From UBA5336 sp038745855 (GTDB lineage Bacteria > Pseudomonadota > Alphaproteobacteria > Caulobacterales > Hyphomonadaceae), in assembly GCA_038745855.1 (NCBI GenBank), contig JBCDLC010000011.1:13253-77252 (forward strand): 64,000 nucleotides of DNA. Direction: 5' to 3'. The position numbers and the translations under genes were made by a program. Shown here in pieces: positions 35,689 to 43,607 of this stretch (the stretch's first letter is position 1; each line of letters opens with the position of its first letter). The notes under the pieces were generated by a model. The model had not been told where the DNA came from, did no database searches, and saw only the letters and a list, made by a program, of their open reading frames with translations.

Positions 35689-36270
35689 ATGGCTGCCGAC
35701 ACCGCCCACAAACTCGTCACCTATAAGGACATCCTCGACCTGCCGGAAACGCTGGTTGGCGAGATCATCCATGGCGCGCTTTACACCCAACCCCGGCCAC
35801 GACCGCGGCACGCAATGGCGAATACGTTTCTCGGTAGCAAACTGGTCTCAGCCTTTGGTGATTTAGGGGGCAGCGGTCATGGTCCTGGCGGCTGGGTCAT
35901 TCTTGTAGAACCGGAACTCCACCGCGATGGAAACGTCCTTGTCCCCGACATCGCGGGCTGGCGCACCGAAAACTGGGTGATGCCTGAGACCGCTTATTTC
36001 GAGCGTGCGCCTGACTGGGTCGGCGAAGTCCTTTCCCCTTCGACCGCCCAGAAAGACCGGGTCCTGAAGTCCCAGATCTACCTCGACTGGGGCGTCTCCC
36101 ACATGTGGCTTCTCGATCCCGAAGCCCGCTACCTCGAAGCGTTCAGCGCCAGCGCGAAAGCAGCTGAAAGCGCCTGGACCCGCATTGGCGCCGTCAAGGA
36201 AAATGACGAGGTCGCCCTCGCTCCCTTTGATGCCGTCCCCTTCAAACTCGGCACCCTCTGGCCCGATTAA
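35689..36270 (+). CDS. Uma2 family (DUF820) endonuclease-like protein
   Basis: A 193-residue PD-(D/E)xK-fold protein. Visible: LVGEIIHGALYTQPRPRPRHA, VEPELHRDGNVLVPDIAGW (metal-binding Glu/Asp), VGEVLSPSTAQKDRVLKSQIYLDWGV (core Glu and Lys) and HMWLLDPEAR. Uma2 proteins are abundant in cyanobacteria and planctomycetes and scattered in alphaproteobacteria; true substrate is not known. ATG 35689 lies 4 bases after the OYE stop; a TATACT overlaps that stop codon (35677-35682) and could act as a -10, but no -35 is evident. Confidence 0.88.
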   Translation: MAADTAHKLVTYKDILDLPETLVGEIIHGALYTQPRPRPRHAMANTFLGSKLVSAFGDLGGSGHGPGGWVILVEPELHRDGNVLVPDIAGWRTENWVMPETAYFERAPDWVGEVLSPSTAQKDRVLKSQIYLDWGVSHMWLLDPEARYLEAFSASAKAAESAWTRIGAVKENDEVALAPFDAVPFKLGTLWPD

Positions 36271-36282
36271 GGCACGCTCCCC

Positions 36283-37023
36283 ATGACCGATCTTGTCACC
36301 CGCGAAGACGCAGATGGCCTCTGCTGGCTCACTCTCAACCGCCCCGAGAAGCTCAACGCGCTCACGGTCGGTGTCTTCCAGGCGCTTCGCCAGCACATTC
36401 TCGACCTGAAGCGCGATGACGCCATCCACTGCGTTATTCTCCGCGGCGCGGGACGCTGCTTTTCGGCGGGTCACGACCTGGCCGACATCTCGGAAGGCGA
36501 ACACGTCCCCTCTCCAGGCTGGCACTCGGAAACCCTGCGCCTCATGGAAAAGCTGCCCAAACCTGTCATCGCCGCAGTCCATGGCCATTGCTACACCGGC
36601 GCCCTGGAAGTCGCGCTCGCCGCTGACTTCATCCTCGCAAGCAGCAGCGCGAAGTTCGCCGACACCCACGCTAAATGGGCCCTCACGCCAATCTGGGGTA
36701 TGAGCCAGCGCCTACCTCGTCGGGTGGGCGCCGCGACGGCCAAGCGTCTGATGTTTACCGCTGAAACCGTCCGCGCCGACGAGGCCCTGCGTCTCGGCCT
36801 CGCAGAGCTGGTCTACCCCGAAGACACTTTCTGGGCCGACGTCGAGGCCTACGCCAGGCAAACGCTCGCCAATTCGCCCTTCTCCCACGCGGCGAACAAA
36901 CGCCTCCTCGAAGCGACGGACAATGACGCCCTGGATGCAGGGCTCCAGTGGGAAATCATGGAAAATGAAGGCGTCGGCCCCGACATGCACGACCGCGTCA
37001 ACGCGTTCCTGAAGAAGGCCTGA
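36283..37023 (+). CDS. enoyl-CoA hydratase/isomerase family protein
   Basis: Crotonase-fold protein of 246 residues. The oxyanion-hole motif GRCFSAGHDLADI and the HCYTGALEVALAADF segment (first family Glu present) are clear. The position usually holding the second catalytic Glu (P-E-x-x-L-G) reads HAKWALTPIWGMSQRL, so a classical hydratase reaction is doubtful; an isomerase, hydrolase or other CoA reaction is possible. It starts 12 bases after the Uma2 stop and ends 6 bases before the caspase-like gene. Confidence 0.88.
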   Translation: MTDLVTREDADGLCWLTLNRPEKLNALTVGVFQALRQHILDLKRDDAIHCVILRGAGRCFSAGHDLADISEGEHVPSPGWHSETLRLMEKLPKPVIAAVHGHCYTGALEVALAADFILASSSAKFADTHAKWALTPIWGMSQRLPRRVGAATAKRLMFTAETVRADEALRLGLAELVYPEDTFWADVEAYARQTLANSPFSHAANKRLLEATDNDALDAGLQWEIMENEGVGPDMHDRVNAFLKKA

Positions 37024-37029
37024 GGGCCC

Positions 37030-37821
37030 ATGCGGCACGAGCAATCTGCGGTCATCAACCGCCTCGCCGCCTTGGGCTTGGCGCTTGCGATGGCTGGCTG
37101 CGCGCAAACCCCGAGCGATGCGCCGGCCAATCCCCCGGCACCCGAAACGCCAGCGTCTGCAACGATCTTCGCAGCCCAATATGGCCAACCCACCCTCGAT
37201 CGCTCAAGCGGTGGCGGCAATCCCTTCGCCACCGCTTTCATCGCAGGCTTTTCTGGCGACGTTGAAGCCCTGGACGCCCTGCCGCGCTACCTGAAGGGCA
37301 AGACGCTTTCGCTGAGCCAAGGCGTCCAGGATCCCGAAGTACCGCAAGTTCCCATTCAGGAAGATCTCCCCGTGGACGGCGCTTTTGACGGCTCCCGGAT
37401 CGCCCTTGTCCTGATCCAGTCCGACTATTCGCGCTCGGAAGCCGCCTCCCTACCCGGCGCCAGACGTGACGCCGAACGGATCGCCACCGCGCTTGAAGAC
37501 GCGGGCTATGACACAACAACGCTTCTCGACGTTTCAAGCGAAGCGCTCGCATCGGGCTTGGACGCGTTCCGCCAGAAATCCCAAGGCGCTGACGTGGCCC
37601 TGATCTATTCGACGGGCCACGGCATTGGGCTGGACCGGGAAACGTATTTGCTGTCGGGCAGCTATCCCCTCGACCGGGGACCAGCTGCCCTCGAGACCCA
37701 CGCAATCCCTGTCTCGAAACTCTCCGAAGGCCTCGGCGCACGTTCAGCCAACCTCGTCTTCTGGGCCGGTTGCAGGGACGATCCTCTCCAATGGTCCGCG
37801 AGCACGCCCGGAGCCCCCTGA
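37030..37821 (+). CDS. caspase-like (peptidase C14 fold) lipoprotein with apparent p10-p20 order
   Basis: A 263-residue putative lipoprotein (signal peptide, Cys near 24 in MAGCAQT). Residues about 121-252 form a caspase p20-like core: SRIALVLIQSDYS, LPGARRDAERIATALEDAGY, ADVALIYSTGHGIG (His about 197), YLLSGSYPL, and NLVFWAGCRDDP (Cys about 248). Only 15 residues follow, so no p10-like part exists after the Cys. Instead residues about 43-107 (SATIFAAQYGQPTLDRSS, GGGNPFATAFI, then QVPIQ) resemble the segment that normally follows the Cys (FATAPG-type, NSPFTAALL, RQVPWE). This suggests a permuted domain. Catalytic dyad retained, so activity is possible. Confidence 0.78.
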   Translation: MRHEQSAVINRLAALGLALAMAGCAQTPSDAPANPPAPETPASATIFAAQYGQPTLDRSSGGGNPFATAFIAGFSGDVEALDALPRYLKGKTLSLSQGVQDPEVPQVPIQEDLPVDGAFDGSRIALVLIQSDYSRSEAASLPGARRDAERIATALEDAGYDTTTLLDVSSEALASGLDAFRQKSQGADVALIYSTGHGIGLDRETYLLSGSYPLDRGPAALETHAIPVSKLSEGLGARSANLVFWAGCRDDPLQWSASTPGAP

Positions 37822-37902
37822 AGGGGCATTGCTCTCCAACACGTGAGAACCGCTCGCGCGCTCTGCGCGTATAACGTTGTATCCTTTCCCCCGGAGCTTC
37901 CC

Positions 37903-38439
37903 ATGCGCTTTTCCCGCCTCTTTGCCCCTGCCGTCGCTGCGACACTCTCGGCCGGCTGCGTCTCCCAGGACCTCACCCAATTCGACAACGCTCCCCGCAC
38001 CTTCGTGCTCGAGGACTATTTCGAAGGCCAAACCACCGCCCACGGGATCTTCGAGGACCGGTTCGGAAAGGTCCGCCGCCAATTCAAGGTCGACATCACC
38101 GGTACCGTCGAGAACGGCCAACTCACCCTTGATGAGCGCTTCATCTACGATGATGGCGAACGGGACACCCGTGTGTGGGTCATCGATATCCTCGGTGACG
38201 GCAAGTATAGCGGCACCGCCGGCGACGTCCCGGGCATCGCCACTGGCGAGATCAACGGCAATGCCTTCAACTGGACCTACAAGGTCGATCTCAAGGTCGG
38301 TGACAGCACCTGGAATGTCGGTTTCGATGACTGGATGTACCTGCTCGAGGACGGCGTACTGCTGAACCGGGCTTACGTGACCCGTTTTGGCGTCGAGATC
38401 GGACAGGTCACCCTCGTGTTTCGTCAGGTGGAGCCTTAA
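37903..38439 (+). CDS. DUF3833 family lipoprotein
   Basis: A 178-residue predicted lipoprotein (MRFSRLFAPAVAATLSAGC, lipobox SAGC) with the DUF3833 body: LEDYFEGQTTAHGIFEDRFG near the mature N-terminus, FKVDITGTVENGQLTLDE, GEINGNAFNWTYKVDL and YVTRFGVEIGQVTLVFR. ATG 37903 preceded by GGAG gives a normal signal peptide; an upstream in-frame ATG would not. Envelope protein of unknown biochemical role. A hairpin lies 24 bases after its stop. Confidence 0.88.
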   Translation: MRFSRLFAPAVAATLSAGCVSQDLTQFDNAPRTFVLEDYFEGQTTAHGIFEDRFGKVRRQFKVDITGTVENGQLTLDERFIYDDGERDTRVWVIDILGDGKYSGTAGDVPGIATGEINGNAFNWTYKVDLKVGDSTWNVGFDDWMYLLEDGVLLNRAYVTRFGVEIGQVTLVFRQVEP

Positions 38440-38462
38440 CCAGCCTCACCTCAGCGGGGAGT

Positions 38463-38481
38463 TGCGGCACACCCTGCCGCA
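38463..38481 (+). terminator. hairpin after the DUF3833 gene, possible weak terminator
   Basis: TGCGGCA (38463-38469), loop CACCC, TGCCGCA (38475-38481): a perfect 7-base-pair stem. It lacks a following T-run, so intrinsic termination would be weak; it could equally be an RNA-level element. Confidence 0.35.
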
Positions 38482-38494
38482 GGGTCAGCCTGCC

Positions 38495-38538
38495 ACATAT
38501 CGCAATCGTCATGATTGGGTATATGTCTTGTACGTACA
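38495..38538 (+). promoter_or_regulatory. inverted repeats upstream of the alternative oxidase gene
   Basis: ACATAT (38495-38500) pairs with ATATGT (38521-38526), and inside it CAATC pairs with GATTG, giving a nested dyad around GTCAT with one base of asymmetry. Directly downstream is the palindrome TGTACGTACA (38529-38538), 24 bases before the ATG. Such symmetry suggests binding of a dimeric regulator to the aox promoter; I cannot name the regulator. Confidence 0.5.
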
Positions 38539-38562
38539 GGCAGAAGACGGGAGACCCGCGCC

Positions 38563-39231
38563 ATGAGCCTCGAGCCATCCATCCATGTCCGCCGGGCACC
38601 GAAAGGTGTCAGTGGTCACTTTGCATTTGGTCTCGTAAAGTTCATGCGGGTCTTCGCCGACATGTTCTTCCGCACGCGTTATGGCCACCGCGCCGTCGTG
38701 CTCGAAACCGTCGCCGCCGTTCCGGGTATGGTCGGTGGCATGCTTCAGCATCTCAAGGCGCTCCGTCACATCCGCGACGACCAGGGTTGGATCAAGGAAC
38801 TGCTCGAAGAAGCCGATAACGAGCGCATGCACCTCATGACATTTATCGAGGTGGCCAAGCCCTCGCTGTTCGAACGTGGCGTGATCATGATCGCCCAGGC
38901 GATCTTCTTCAACGTCTACTTCTGGATGTACCTCTTCTTCCCTCGCACGGCCCACCGTTTTGTGGCCTATCTCGAGGAGGAAGCCGTGGTGAGCTACACC
39001 CACTATCTGGAGGAAATCGATACCGGCCGCCTTGAGAACACCAAGGCCCCAAAGATTGCTATCGAGTACTGGGAGCTGCCATTCACCGCCACGTTACGCG
39101 ATGTTGTCGAGAAGGTCCGCCAGGATGAGGCGCACCATCGCGACACCAACCACCGTTTTGCTGACGAGCTCGAGCGGGGAAGCGCGAAGGTGCCGGTGAC
39201 CTCAAGCGCTGCTGCACGGGACAGTCTCTAG
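38563..39231 (+). CDS. aox: alternative oxidase
   Basis: A 222-residue di-iron ubiquinol oxidase that bypasses the cytochrome chain. All di-iron motifs are present: LETVAAVPGM (about 47-56), EADNERMHLM (about 83-92), LEEEAVVSYT (about 137-146) and QDEAHHRD (about 187-194). One or two hydrophobic hairpins (for example VIMIAQAIFFNVYFWMYLFF, 107-126) anchor it in the inner membrane. Start ATG 38563 gives the standard length. It stands alone, with symmetric sequences upstream. Confidence 0.96.
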   Translation: MSLEPSIHVRRAPKGVSGHFAFGLVKFMRVFADMFFRTRYGHRAVVLETVAAVPGMVGGMLQHLKALRHIRDDQGWIKELLEEADNERMHLMTFIEVAKPSLFERGVIMIAQAIFFNVYFWMYLFFPRTAHRFVAYLEEEAVVSYTHYLEEIDTGRLENTKAPKIAIEYWELPFTATLRDVVEKVRQDEAHHRDTNHRFADELERGSAKVPVTSSAAARDSL

Positions 39232-39367
39232 TTGACGGCCCATAGCGGCAGCTGATCCAGCATCTCCGCTGACAATGAAATGAATAGCGAAGCCAGGTTG
39301 GCCATATCCGATCGGCGCAACACCTGAATGCACTCCCCGATGCTCGCGTGATCCGCTGTCATACCCT

Positions 39368-40660
39368 ATGGACTGGGCCATGGCCCTTGCTCCTTCGCTT
39401 TCCGTGTTCCGCCACACCGGTTATCGGCGCTACTGGATCATGCGCCAGCTTATTTCGGCCTCACGGCAAATGGTCATGGTGGCACTGGCCTGGCAGGTCT
39501 ACGGGCTGGCGCGCACGCCGGTCCAGGAGGGTGGGCTCGGCTGGGATGAGAGTGGGTCGACCTTCCTCACCGGTCTGATTGGGCTGGCGATATTTGTACC
39601 CGTCTTGCTTTTTTCTCTCCCCGGCGGCCAAGCCGCCGATCGGCTCGACAAAAAGCAGATCCTGATCACGGCGCACATGATCCGGTTCCTTGCCTTCGGA
39701 GCGCTCCTGGCGTCGGTGTTTCTCGCGACCGATGTGGCGCTATGGGTGATCTTCTGTTCTGTTACGGTGCTCGGCGTCGTCTATGCCTTTGTGCCGGCTG
39801 CGTCGAACGCGCTCTTTCCAACACTCGTTCCGCGGGACGAACTGCCCCAGGCGATTGCCTGGAACTCCCTGGGCTACCAAGCCGCGTCGATCCTTGGCCC
39901 AGCTCTGGCGGGGGTATTGCTCACAGTGAGTGTCCCCCTGGTCTACGGGCTCGGCATGGTCATGTGCCTGGGAGCAACCGCCGGTATTGCTTCCGTCGAA
40001 ACGCCGCCGCACGTCAAACAAATGAATGCGCGAGGCCTCGCCATGGTCGCCGATGGGCTGCGCTATGTCATGTCCAACCGAACCGTCTTCGGAGCGATCT
40101 CCCTCGATCTGGTGGCCGTTTTCTTCGCCGGATCGGTGGCGCTGCTGCCGGTCTATGCCCGGGATATCCTGGAGGTGGGGCCACAAGGATACGGACTGCT
40201 CTGGTCAGCGACAGCGATCGGGGCCGCCATCGTAGCCGTGGTGCTGGCGACGAAACCGCTAAGCCGGCGGGTCGGATTGTGGATGTTCGGCGCCGTGGCC
40301 TTGTTCGGGGTCTCGATCATCGTTTTCGGGTTATCACGAATATTCTGGCTGTCCTTTGCTGCCCTTGTCATCCATGGCGGTGCCGACATGATCTCGGTTT
40401 ATGTCCGACAATCCCTAATCCAGCTTGCAACGCCGGATGCGATGAAGGGCCGGGTGACCTCGGTTTCATTCATATTCATCGCGGGGTCGAACGAGTTCGG
40501 CGAGTTCCAGAGCGGGGTGGCCACGCGCTTTCTGGGACCCGTCGGCGCGGTTATCCTTGGCGGCGTGGTCGCTGTTGGGGCCGCCGGGGTCTGGATGCGG
40601 CTGTTTCCTCAACTTGCCCGGGCAGACCGGTTTAACGACGTTGAAGAAACGCCCGTGTGA
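39368..40660 (+). CDS. MFS transporter, EntS-like (12 TM)
   Basis: A 430-residue major facilitator protein with about 11-12 hydrophobic segments. It resembles the EntS/DUF894 exporter group: FRHTGYRRYWIMRQLISASRQM at the start, LPGGQAADRLDKKQIL (motif-A-like loop after TM2), FVPAASNALFPTLVPRDELPQAIAWNS, and LIQLATPDAMKGRVTSV. Substrate unknown; siderophore or drug export is typical of the group. No ribosome binding site is obvious at ATG 39368; ATG 39380 is an alternative. The 136 bases before it show nothing recognisable. Confidence 0.88.
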   Translation: MDWAMALAPSLSVFRHTGYRRYWIMRQLISASRQMVMVALAWQVYGLARTPVQEGGLGWDESGSTFLTGLIGLAIFVPVLLFSLPGGQAADRLDKKQILITAHMIRFLAFGALLASVFLATDVALWVIFCSVTVLGVVYAFVPAASNALFPTLVPRDELPQAIAWNSLGYQAASILGPALAGVLLTVSVPLVYGLGMVMCLGATAGIASVETPPHVKQMNARGLAMVADGLRYVMSNRTVFGAISLDLVAVFFAGSVALLPVYARDILEVGPQGYGLLWSATAIGAAIVAVVLATKPLSRRVGLWMFGAVALFGVSIIVFGLSRIFWLSFAALVIHGGADMISVYVRQSLIQLATPDAMKGRVTSVSFIFIAGSNEFGEFQSGVATRFLGPVGAVILGGVVAVGAAGVWMRLFPQLARADRFNDVEETPV

Positions 40661-40689
40661 GGGCCGACGCTGGTCGGACCTGAACAGGC

Positions 40690-41469
40690 TTACCGGTCGT
40701 TGAAGTGGGGACTGCGCTTTTCGACGAAGGCTTCCATGCCCTCTTTCTGATCCTGAGTGGAGAACAGCGCCTGGAACAGCCGCCGCTCAAAACGGACGCC
40801 CTCTGTCGTGGGCAATTCGAGAGAGCGCGCGACCATTTCCTTGGCGGCCATGACAGCCGGGATCGAATAACCGGCGATCGTATCGGCCACATCTCTCGCC
40901 ACAGCCTGGAGGTCCTCATGGGGCACGATCCGCGAGACCATACCGCAGCGTTCAGCTTCTTCAGGCTCAACCATACGGCCCGTGAGAACCATATCCATGG
41001 CCTTTGCCTTGCCCACAGCCTTGGTAAGGCGCTGTGAACCGCCCATGCCGGGCGTCACGCCGAGCTTGATTTCGGGTTGCCCGAACTTGGCCTTGTCGGA
41101 CGCAAGAACGATATCGCACATGAGCGCAAGTTCGCATCCGCCACCGAGTGCGAAGCCGTTCACAGCTGCAATCCACGGCTTCCGGCACGCAGCAAACCGG
41201 TCCCAGCCTGCGAAATAGTCCGCAAGATACATGTCGGAGAAACCCTGGGGCTGCATCTCCTTGATATCCGCACCAGCGGCGAAGGCCCGGCCTTCCCCGG
41301 TCAGGATCGTCACGGCGACGGCCGGATCGGTGTCGACGATCCGCGCAGTTTCGGCGATCTCGGCCATAACTTCGGCGTTCAGCGCATTGAGTGCATCGGG
41401 CCGATTGAGTGTGACGCTTGCGATCCGCCCATCCTTCGCAAACTTCAGCGTATTGAATGACTGGCTCAT
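40690..41469 (-). CDS. short-chain enoyl-CoA hydratase
   Basis: Crotonase of 259 residues. Both catalytic glutamates are visible: ALGGGCELALMCD and GQPEIKLGVTPGMGG; the oxyanion hole is AFAAGADIKEM. It therefore probably hydrates trans-2-enoyl-CoA in beta-oxidation. ATG 41469 has CGGAG upstream; the ATG 33 bases earlier is less likely. It is convergent with the MFS gene (29-base gap). Confidence 0.94.
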   Translation of the reverse strand: MSQSFNTLKFAKDGRIASVTLNRPDALNALNAEVMAEIAETARIVDTDPAVAVTILTGEGRAFAAGADIKEMQPQGFSDMYLADYFAGWDRFAACRKPWIAAVNGFALGGGCELALMCDIVLASDKAKFGQPEIKLGVTPGMGGSQRLTKAVGKAKAMDMVLTGRMVEPEEAERCGMVSRIVPHEDLQAVARDVADTIAGYSIPAVMAAKEMVARSLELPTTEGVRFERRLFQALFSTQDQKEGMEAFVEKRSPHFNDR

Positions 41470-41568
41470 CTGGCATCGCTCCGTTTGCTCAATTTCGGCC
41501 ATACCGTGCGTTTCCTCGTATCGCCAGAGGCAAGATAGGCGAATTCGCGTTATTTGAGGCGTAGATGC

Positions 41569-42054
41569 TCAATCGCGGAGATCTTTACCAAGCCGATCAA
41601 GGACACCGTTTACGAAACGGGTCTCGTTGCCATCGAAGAAATCGCTGGCGAGCGAGACGTATTCGTCGACGATAACAGCGTTTGACAGTTCCCCATGAAC
41701 GAGGAATTCGGCGGCGCCTGCGCGAAGGATCGCGCGCGTCGTGGCGTCAAGCCGGGCCAGCTTCCAGCCCTCCGCCAAGCGGGCCACGATGGCTGGATCA
41801 ATGGTGCTTTGACGGTCCACGACGCCGCTCAGAATACGCTTGAAAAGGTCTGGGTCAGCCTCTTCGACGGGCTCGCCTTCGGGGCCCAGTCCAAGCCGGT
41901 CTTCCATGAATTCCCGAATGACGGCGCGTGCGGACTTTCCCGTCTGCTCCATTTCATAAAGGGCCTGGACAGCAGCCAGTCTTGCACCGGCGCGGCGGGC
42001 CCGGGTGACTTCGAAGGGGACTTTATTTATGGGATCGCCGCCGACATCGCTCAT
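41569..42054 (-). CDS. nusB: transcription antitermination factor NusB
   Basis: All-helical RNA-binding protein that acts with NusE in rRNA antitermination. The 161-residue protein has ARLAAVQALYEMEQTG near its start and ILRAGAAEFLV, SNAVIVDEYVSLASDFFDGNETRFVNGVLDRL at the end. The ATG overlaps the ribH stop as ATGA. Several extra in-frame upstream codons lie inside ribH and are not used. Confidence 0.95.
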   Translation of the reverse strand: MSDVGGDPINKVPFEVTRARRAGARLAAVQALYEMEQTGKSARAVIREFMEDRLGLGPEGEPVEEADPDLFKRILSGVVDRQSTIDPAIVARLAEGWKLARLDATTRAILRAGAAEFLVHGELSNAVIVDEYVSLASDFFDGNETRFVNGVLDRLGKDLRD

Positions 42055-42476
42055 CGGACGAATTTCTTCCGGAACTCCAGCATGGCGAGGCAAGCTTCAG
42101 CAGCATCCTTGCCCTTGTTCTTCTGCGACCGGTCGGCCCTGACCCAGGCCTGATCCTGATTTTCCACCGTCAGGATCCCGTAGCCGATCGCCAGCCGTCG
42201 CCCAACCGCCAGGTCCATAAGGCCACGTGCACTCTCCCCGCAGACGTAATCATAATGAGATGTCTCACCCCGGATCACACATCCCAGGGCGATATAGCCG
42301 TCCCACTGGGCGCTGTCGGCGGCCATAGCGATGATGCCCGGCAGCTCGAACGCGCCCGGCACGACGATCGTTTCCGTCTTGCAATTGGCAGCATCCAGAA
42401 CGGCCTGGGCACCGGCCTCCAGTTCACGGGAGACCTTTTCATAGTATCGCGAGGTGGCGATCAGCACACGGGCCAT
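42051..42476 (-). CDS. ribH: 6,7-dimethyl-8-ribityllumazine synthase
   Basis: Penultimate step of riboflavin synthesis. The 141-residue protein shows VPGAFELPGIIAMAA, ALGCVIRGETSHYDYVCGESARGL (with the catalytic His in the SHYDY block) and GILTVENQDQAWVRA. It lies 3 bases after ribBX and overlaps nusB by 4 bases. Confidence 0.96.
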   Translation of the reverse strand: MARVLIATSRYYEKVSRELEAGAQAVLDAANCKTETIVVPGAFELPGIIAMAADSAQWDGYIALGCVIRGETSHYDYVCGESARGLMDLAVGRRLAIGYGILTVENQDQAWVRADRSQKNKGKDAAEACLAMLEFRKKFVR

Positions 42477-42479
42477 ATC

Positions 42480-43607
42480 TCAGGTCTCCTTACGGTTCAG
42501 GGGCCGCCAGCCCTCTATGGTCAAGCCATACCCGTCAAGCCCTGCCACACGGGTCGGCGCGGTATCGGAAAGAAAGATCATCCGCTGTACGCCAAGTTCG
42601 CGAAGGATCTGCGCGCCAACGCCATACTCTCGCAAGGGGGTCGATGGATCGGCTGGCTGCTCTGTCTTGGCCCCAAGCCGTTCGGCCAATGCATTCGGGC
42701 GCATGGTATTGACGAACACGACCACGCCTGGCTCGTCGGAGGCTGCGATGGTCTGCATCGCTTTCTGGACCAGTCCTTGCCGCGGCCCCTGCTCGCCGAG
42801 GATATCTGCCAGGACATCGGTCCTGTGCACCCGGACCAGTGTTGTATCGTCCGGAGAGATCTTTCCGTGGACGATGGCGATATGCTCGGCGCCGTCGATG
42901 GCATTGCGAAACACGACCGTCTTGAAGCCTTCGCCATATTCACTCGCCAGCGGGGCTTCTACTCGGCGCTCAAGGTATCTGTCATTGGCACGGCGCCAGG
43001 CGATCAGATCGGCTATGGTGCCGATCTTGAGGCCATGGAACTGGGCGAACGTCACAAGCTCGGGAAGGCGAGCCATGGTGCCATCATCGTTCATGATCTC
43101 GCAGATCACCCCGGCCGGGTAGAGCCCCGCCATCCGCGAGATATCGACCGCGGCTTCGGTATGACCGGCTCGGACGAGGCTACCGCCATCCCTCGCAATC
43201 AGGGGAAACACGTGGCCCGGTGAGACGATGTCGTGGTGGTCCTTCATCGGATCGGTCGCCACCGCGATCGTTCTGGCGCGATCGGCTGCCGAAATTCCCG
43301 TGGTGACACCCTCGGCCGCTTCGATCGAAACGGTGAAGGCGGTGCCCATGCTCTCGCGGTTCTCCCGCGCCATCATATCGAGATTGAGCGCCCTGCCCCG
43401 CTCCTGGGTGATCGCCAAACAGATCAGCCCGCGGCCGTACTTCGCCATGAAGTTGACCGCTTCTGGGGTGGCAAAGGTGGAGGGGATAATCAGGTCACCC
43501 TCGTTCTCCCGGTCCTCTGCGTCGACAAGGATATACATCCTGCCGTTACGAGCGTCCTCGATGATCTCATCAATGGAAGAGATCGCTGCGGAAAAGTCAT
43601 CAGCCAT
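42480..43607 (-). CDS. ribB: 3,4-dihydroxy-2-butanone-4-phosphate synthase fused to a degenerate GTP cyclohydrolase II domain (RibBX type)
   Basis: A 375-residue two-domain protein. The N-terminal RibB domain is intact: DAEDRENEGDLIIP (about 29-42), FMAKYGRGLIC, SMGTAFTVSIEA, RAGHTEAAVD. The C-terminal half is GTP-cyclohydrolase-II-like (FKTVVFRNAIDGAEHIAIVHG, LVRVHRTDVLADILG) but the zinc-binding Cys-x-Cys cluster that normally follows (CLTGDVFG...CDCG in active RibA) is absent: no cysteine occurs there. So it probably makes dihydroxybutanone phosphate only, and a separate RibA is expected elsewhere. Start overlaps ribE by 8 bases. Confidence 0.93.
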   Translation of the reverse strand: MADDFSAAISSIDEIIEDARNGRMYILVDAEDRENEGDLIIPSTFATPEAVNFMAKYGRGLICLAITQERGRALNLDMMARENRESMGTAFTVSIEAAEGVTTGISAADRARTIAVATDPMKDHHDIVSPGHVFPLIARDGGSLVRAGHTEAAVDISRMAGLYPAGVICEIMNDDGTMARLPELVTFAQFHGLKIGTIADLIAWRRANDRYLERRVEAPLASEYGEGFKTVVFRNAIDGAEHIAIVHGKISPDDTTLVRVHRTDVLADILGEQGPRQGLVQKAMQTIAASDEPGVVVFVNTMRPNALAERLGAKTEQPADPSTPLREYGVGAQILRELGVQRMIFLSDTAPTRVAGLDGYGLTIEGWRPLNRKET

